Source of the DNA: Novosphingobium indicum
Lineage (GTDB): Bacteria; Pseudomonadota; Alphaproteobacteria; Sphingomonadales; Sphingomonadaceae
Direction: 5' to 3'
Length of the DNA: 64,000 nucleotides
NCBI RefSeq assembly: GCF_014645195.1
Contig: NZ_BMLK01000021.1
Span: 1-64,000, forward strand
Position numbers and translations under genes: made by a program. Every line of letters starts with the position of its first letter. The stretch's first letter is position 1. The notes below the pieces were generated by a model that was not told where the DNA came from, ran no database searches, and worked only from the letters and a program-made list of their open reading frames with translations. This document shows, piece by piece, positions 60,268 to 64,000 of this stretch.

Positions 60268-61689
60268 ATGCTTGGAAAAACTTCGGTCTTCGCCTTTGCG
60301 ATCTCCGCTTTCTGCCTGACGGCTCCTGCGCACGCGCGGGCTTCGCCGATCGCCGATCAGGCATTTCATCCGTGTCAGGACAGCGCCGATGGTCCGGCAT
60401 TGCCGGGTTCGCTGTGCGCCATGGCCCGGGTGCCGCTCGATCCGGCCGGATCTTCTGTGGATGACGGCGAAGCCATGGACCTGTTCCTGCGCAAGTTTCC
60501 CGCGGTCGACCCCGCGCAGCGGCGCGGCGAAGTCTGGCTGGTGGCGGGCGGACCGGGCGAATCCGGCGCTTCGTTCTATCCCCTGCTGGACAGCTACCGG
60601 AAGGCGTTTGCGGGGTACGACCTCGTCGTGCCGGACCATCGCGGCACTGGCTATTCGACCAAGCTGTGCCCCGAGCAGGAGGCGCCGGACAGTCCGGATG
60701 GCATGGCACTGGCCGGCAAGGAATGGGGGCCGTGCATCGGCACGCTCTTCGCAAAGGCGGAACGCACCAAGGCTTTCACTGTCACCAATGCAGCGCATGA
60801 TCTTGCCACGCTGATCGGTCGCTATCGGCAGCCGGGGCAGGTCTATCTCTATGGGGTGTCCTACGGCACGCAGCTTGTCCTGCGCACGATGCTGGTTGCG
60901 CCGCCCGTCCTCGACGGGATCGTGCTCGATGGTCTGGTTCCGCCCGAAACCGATACCGGGCACGACCTCAGCCATCGTACCCAAGTGGTCGATGCCGTCG
61001 GCCGCGCCGTGCTGACGCCGGCGCAGATCGCGCGATACCGTGCACTACTGGCCGAGCCTTCGCCGGCGTGGAAGGGGGAAGTCCCCGGCGGAAATCTGCG
61101 GCTTCTGCTCGGCAGCTTCCTTAACTATCCCGACTTGCGCGACCGCATCCCCGCGATCATCGCGGCGCTTGCTGAGGACGATGTGCAGCCGCTCAAGGAT
61201 GCCGCGGCGAAGCTTGCGGAGCATGGGGCGCTTTTCCAGCACTATCCGCAGTCTCCCTCATCGATCCCGCTGGTCATGCTGGTGAGCGGATCGGAAAACA
61301 ATTCCAGGCCCGACCTGACCAGGGAAACCGTCGCTGCGGAGGCGAAGGACGCTCTGTTCGTCAGCACCTTGCCGGGGCTTCTCGCCAGCAGTCCGGGGCC
61401 GCGCTACCGGCGTGACGGCTACTTCGGCCAAGATCCGAAGAATCTGCCGCCGACGCTGATCGTTCACGGCACGCTCGATCCCAACACGCCTTATGGCGGC
61501 GCCAGCGACCATGCCGCAGCGCTCGTGGAGGTGGGGGATCCGGTGCAGTTCGTGACCGTCGAAGGCGCGGGCCACTTCATGCCGCTCGTCGCGCCGGGCT
61601 GCTTTGTTGCCAGCGTGTCCCGCTTCGTCGCCGGAGAGCCGGCAGCCGCCACCTGCAATGCGGAGGCCTTGGCAAAATCGGTTGAATAA
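60268..61689 (+). CDS. Secreted alpha/beta hydrolase, tripeptidyl aminopeptidase-like
   Basis: A 473-residue exported hydrolase. The signal peptide ends near A-H-A-R (residue 24). The nucleophile is Ser198 in Y-G-V-S-Y-G-T, and the C-terminal TAP-like domain has L-I-V-H-G-T-L-D-P-N-T-P-Y and V-E-G-A-G-H-F. The family includes prolyl and tripeptidyl aminopeptidases of periplasm or cell surface that remove N-terminal peptides, and also esterases. It stands alone after the terminator. Base composition is typical of the window. Confidence 0.86.
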   Translation: MLGKTSVFAFAISAFCLTAPAHARASPIADQAFHPCQDSADGPALPGSLCAMARVPLDPAGSSVDDGEAMDLFLRKFPAVDPAQRRGEVWLVAGGPGESGASFYPLLDSYRKAFAGYDLVVPDHRGTGYSTKLCPEQEAPDSPDGMALAGKEWGPCIGTLFAKAERTKAFTVTNAAHDLATLIGRYRQPGQVYLYGVSYGTQLVLRTMLVAPPVLDGIVLDGLVPPETDTGHDLSHRTQVVDAVGRAVLTPAQIARYRALLAEPSPAWKGEVPGGNLRLLLGSFLNYPDLRDRIPAIIAALAEDDVQPLKDAAAKLAEHGALFQHYPQSPSSIPLVMLVSGSENNSRPDLTRETVAAEAKDALFVSTLPGLLASSPGPRYRRDGYFGQDPKNLPPTLIVHGTLDPNTPYGGASDHAAALVEVGDPVQFVTVEGAGHFMPLVAPGCFVASVSRFVAGEPAAATCNAEALAKSVE

Positions 61690-61749
61690 CGGATAAGTAA
61701 TGCAGCGCGTGCCGACAGGGGGAGTACGCCAACTCGGCCAAAAAGCTGC

Positions 61750-62277
61750 ATGCGGAAGTCGTTGGACCTGCTGGGCGTGATGATGATGCTCGTGCTTGTC
61801 TTTGCACGGGCATGGTCGTGTGGGCATGTTCTCGGCAAATTCAGTCCGACCGATACCGTGAGCTATGCGATGTTCGACCGGCATGGCATCGGCGCCATTA
61901 CCGGGTGGTTCGCGGCCCTGCTGTTCGCGCCGCCGATGATGTACATCAGTGCCCGGATACTGGGGCCCGACCGGCACGAACCCCGCGCGCTAGGGCCGCG
62001 TCAGGTCGCCGTCTCGGTGCTCGTCGCGATCGTCTTTGCACTGCCGACTTGGGCGCAGAGTTCCTATCTGATCGGCCTGCCTGCGGAACTGACCGGTGAG
62101 ATCGTGGTCACGTCCATTGCCTGGGCCGTGCTGGTCGGCGGATTTCTGGCCGTGTGGCTGAGGCGTAACGATGCGGGCTATGTCAGTCCGTCCATCCGCG
62201 CGATCACTTTAGGCACCGCAACCCTGATTGCAGTGCCCAAGCTTCTGTTGCTGGCCGGGATTGTGCTGTCGGGCTGA
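61750..62277 (+). CDS. Uncharacterised membrane protein
   Basis: A 175-residue hydrophobic protein that I do not recognise. Four membrane helices seem likely: about 7-28, 50-70, 90-110 and 120-140, and perhaps a fifth at the C-terminus (about 152-172). The N-terminal segment M-M-M-L-V-L-V-F-A-R-A-W-S-C-G-H includes a Cys-Gly-His stretch. The loops are rich in Pro and Arg. It lies 60 bases after the peptidase-like gene on the same strand, and faces the convergent hydratase gene. No function is proposed. Confidence 0.7.
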   Translation: MRKSLDLLGVMMMLVLVFARAWSCGHVLGKFSPTDTVSYAMFDRHGIGAITGWFAALLFAPPMMYISARILGPDRHEPRALGPRQVAVSVLVAIVFALPTWAQSSYLIGLPAELTGEIVVTSIAWAVLVGGFLAVWLRRNDAGYVSPSIRAITLGTATLIAVPKLLLLAGIVLSG

Positions 62278-62294
62278 GCCCGGCGTTTTGAAAA

Positions 62295-63104
62295 TCAGCG
62301 ACCGGTGAACTTCGGTTTGCGCTTCTCTTTCAGCGCCTGGATGCCTTCCATGTGATCGGCGCTGCGCACCGAGACGCTTTCATAGGCAATGCCCGCATCC
62401 ATCAGCGCCGTGGCGACGCGCTTGAGTTCGAGGTTGGTGAGGATCTTGGTGGCGCGGATCGCGACGGTGGCGCCGTTCAGCAGCTTTTCGCAGAAGGCAT
62501 CGACCTTCGCGTCGAGTTCCTCGAGTGGGACGCAGTGGTTGACGAGACCGATCTCGGCGGCCTTCTGCGCGCTCAGCAGGTCTCCGGTGAGGAGGTATTC
62601 CTTGGCGCGGGTGAGGCCGATGCGCTGGGCCCAGATCACCGCGCCGCCATCGCCCGCGACAAGGCCGAGGCCGACGTGCGGGTCGCCGATCTTGGCGCTT
62701 TCCGCCGCGAAGATAACGTCGCACAGCAAGGCGAGCGTGGCGCCTAGGCCGACCGCGTGGCCGTTCATCCGGCAGACCACCGGCTTGTCGATGTCGAGCA
62801 GCGTGGAGACGATGCGCTTGGCGACGCGCGTCTCGTGGTCGAACAGGTGCGGGTTCTTTGCGTTATTCTCGATGTGGTCGAGATCGCCGCCCGCCGAAAA
62901 GGCGCGGCCGGCGCCGGTCAGGACGATGACGTCCGATCCCGTGTCGCACTGGGCGAACCACATGGCCTCGGCCAGATCGTCGTGAAGCTGCAGGTTCACC
63001 GCGTTGAGCGCGTCGGGCCGGTTCAGCGTGATGCGCAGCAGACGGCCTTCGCGGGCCATCTCGATGGTGCCAAGGCTGGGCAGGGCAGGGGCGGTATCGG
63101 TCAT
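62295..63104 (-). CDS. Enoyl-CoA hydratase/isomerase
   Basis: A 269-residue crotonase. The oxyanion motif is A-F-S-A-G-G-D-L-D, the second loop V-C-R-M-N-G-H-A-V-G-L-G-A-T-L-A-L-L-C-D is intact, and a glutamate or aspartate appears in the expected catalytic helix (K-I-G-D-P-H-V-G-L-G). It should hydrate or isomerise an enoyl-CoA in the same catabolic region. The C-terminus K-R-K-P-K-F-T-G-R is a typical crotonase tail. It diverges from the FAD-dependent dehydrogenase gene, with 224 bases between, in which I see no operator. Confidence 0.92.
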   Translation of the reverse strand: MTDTAPALPSLGTIEMAREGRLLRITLNRPDALNAVNLQLHDDLAEAMWFAQCDTGSDVIVLTGAGRAFSAGGDLDHIENNAKNPHLFDHETRVAKRIVSTLLDIDKPVVCRMNGHAVGLGATLALLCDVIFAAESAKIGDPHVGLGLVAGDGGAVIWAQRIGLTRAKEYLLTGDLLSAQKAAEIGLVNHCVPLEELDAKVDAFCEKLLNGATVAIRATKILTNLELKRVATALMDAGIAYESVSVRSADHMEGIQALKEKRKPKFTGR

Positions 63105-63328
63105 CGCGGCGGGTCTCCCATGGAACGCTGCTGGTCATAGGCCAGGATCGACTTGAGGCCAGAGCAAATCCACCGTGCTCTGCCAACCGTTCGCTCGGGC
63201 GAAACCTGTGGTCCATCGCCGTGGCGTTGCGCGCCTCACCTTGCCAAAGCATTCGCGCTCCTGTCTATTTTCGCGCCAGACAGACGCGCATCAGGCGCGA
63301 ATAAGGCACTGCGAGAGGGAGCAAGGGT

Positions 63329-64000
63329 ATGGCGCAATTCGACGAGACCTTCGATTGGGTGGTCGTGGGCAGCGGGGCCGGCTCGATGGCTTCCGCACTG
63401 CTGATGCGTCAGGCCGGAAAGTCCGTTCTGATTCTCGAAAAGGCGGATGTCGTGGGCGGCACCACCTGCAAGTCGGGCGGCGTCATGTGGATCCCGAACA
63501 ACCGCTTCATCGCCGAGGATGGTGAGAGCGATTCCGTCGAAGCCGCAGTGACCTATCTCGATGCGCTGCAGAACCTCGACGGGAATCCCGCACCGGGTTC
63601 AACCCCGGAAAAACGCCGCGCCTACGCGACGCAGGCGTCCAAGATGATCGACTTCCTGATCGATAACGGGATCGAACTGCAGCGGGGCCACCACTACTGG
63701 CCGGACTACTACGACGAAATGCCCGGCGGCTTCAAAACCACGCGAACTGTCGTGGCCAAGCCCTTCAATCTCAAGGAACTCGGCCCTTGGCGCAAGAAGC
63801 TGCGCAAGGGCTTCGTCGAAGTGAACGCGACGCTGAGCGAAGGCATGCAGCTTGGCCACATGCGCACAAATCCGAACGCCAAGAAGACGCTCGCCAAGAT
63901 TGCGCTGCGCACTATCGGTGACAAGCTGCGCGGCCGCCAGTACACCACCGCGGGTGCCTGCCTGCAGGGCCGCCTGCTCAAGGCGGCGCTCGAAGCAGGT
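63329..64000 (+). CDS. FAD-dependent oxidoreductase, 3-ketosteroid dehydrogenase/FrdA-like (cut by window end)
   Basis: The first 224 codons of a flavoprotein are visible, and no stop occurs before the right edge. The FAD motif is V-V-G-S-G-A-G-S-M at about 11-19, followed by L-E-K-A-D-V-V-G-G-T-T and S-G-G-V-M-W-I-P-N-N, which is the signature of the 3-ketosteroid 1-dehydrogenase and fumarate reductase-like flavoproteins. A GGGAGCAAGG-type ribosome site is at 63317-63326. Such enzymes desaturate ring or acyl substrates, so it may belong with the catabolic genes to the left. Confidence 0.88.
   Translation, partial: MAQFDETFDWVVVGSGAGSMASALLMRQAGKSVLILEKADVVGGTTCKSGGVMWIPNNRFIAEDGESDSVEAAVTYLDALQNLDGNPAPGSTPEKRRAYATQASKMIDFLIDNGIELQRGHHYWPDYYDEMPGGFKTTRTVVAKPFNLKELGPWRKKLRKGFVEVNATLSEGMQLGHMRTNPNAKKTLAKIALRTIGDKLRGRQYTTAGACLQGRLLKAALEAG

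Noticed and set aside
1..64000. CRISPR array, tRNA or rRNA genes
   Set aside because: No regular direct-repeat/spacer array, no tRNA-like cloverleaf with CCA or T-loop signature, and no rRNA-like segment was seen in the intergenic gaps.

Overview
This window is chromosomal DNA of a GC-rich alphaproteobacterium, most likely a sphingomonad (Novosphingobium/Sphingobium type). The evidence is the gene content: a complete XrtA-type exosortase and exopolysaccharide locus, an RNase E with a large acidic insertion in its S1 region, NodT/EmrA/EmrB-like drug efflux genes, and catabolic genes for acyl-CoA and possibly aromatic or steroid-like substrates. No taxon marker such as rRNA is present and I found no tRNA, so the genus is an inference.

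Layout. 1-51: the last codons of what looks like an IS630-family transposase. 64-4198 (-): tripartite efflux operon (HlyD adaptor, DHA2 transporter, NodT outer-membrane lipoprotein), divergent from a tyrosine phosphatase gene; the two share an inverted repeat. 5051-7047: an alpha/beta hydrolase and thioredoxin reductase. 7054-25723: the XrtA locus. It starts with a carrier-protein module (GNAT/FemAB-like transferase, acyl carrier protein and two hydrolase-fold proteins on the minus strand; AMP ligase and PLP decarboxylase on the plus strand). The export machine follows (Wza-like lipoprotein, chain-length determinant, tyrosine autokinase, outer-membrane barrel, ExeA-like ATPase, polysaccharide deacetylase, FemAB protein, glycosyltransferase, exosortase fused to EpsI, amidotransferase). 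25843-28484: a 37-codon ORF coupled to a CHASE2-EAL c-di-GMP phosphodiesterase, then a compact unit with a 15-codon ORF and a strong terminator.

28635-32080: zapE, a hotdog thioesterase, sdhB (without sdhCDA) and a YkgJ-type protein. 32342-39830: a second DHA2 transporter divergent from a tightly overlapping cupin-SDR-cupin-GST-SDR set, followed by a molybdopterin oxidoreductase and a methyltransferase. 39977-48070: cell-envelope and RNA housekeeping genes (RNase E, cell-wall amidase, a CDP-alcohol phosphatidyltransferase, PBP1A). 48131-64000: a catabolic region with an acyl-CoA synthetase, esterase, MarR regulator with a double operator, an APH-like kinase next to an acyl-CoA dehydrogenase (a split version of the ACAD10/11 or LvaA/LvaC arrangement), SDR, quinone reductase, SnoaL-like protein, two AraC regulators, two enoyl-CoA hydratases, an EthD-like protein, a secreted peptidase-like hydrolase and an incomplete FAD-dependent dehydrogenase running off the right edge.

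The most interesting points are the uncharacterised carrier-protein chemistry tied to the exosortase locus, the small-ORF transcription unit at about 28264-28490, the kinase/dehydrogenase pair for possible 4-hydroxyacid catabolism, and the MarR operator that runs into its own start codon. Two different long inverted repeats (52413-52547 and 53889-53981) sit on either side of the acyl-CoA dehydrogenase gene.
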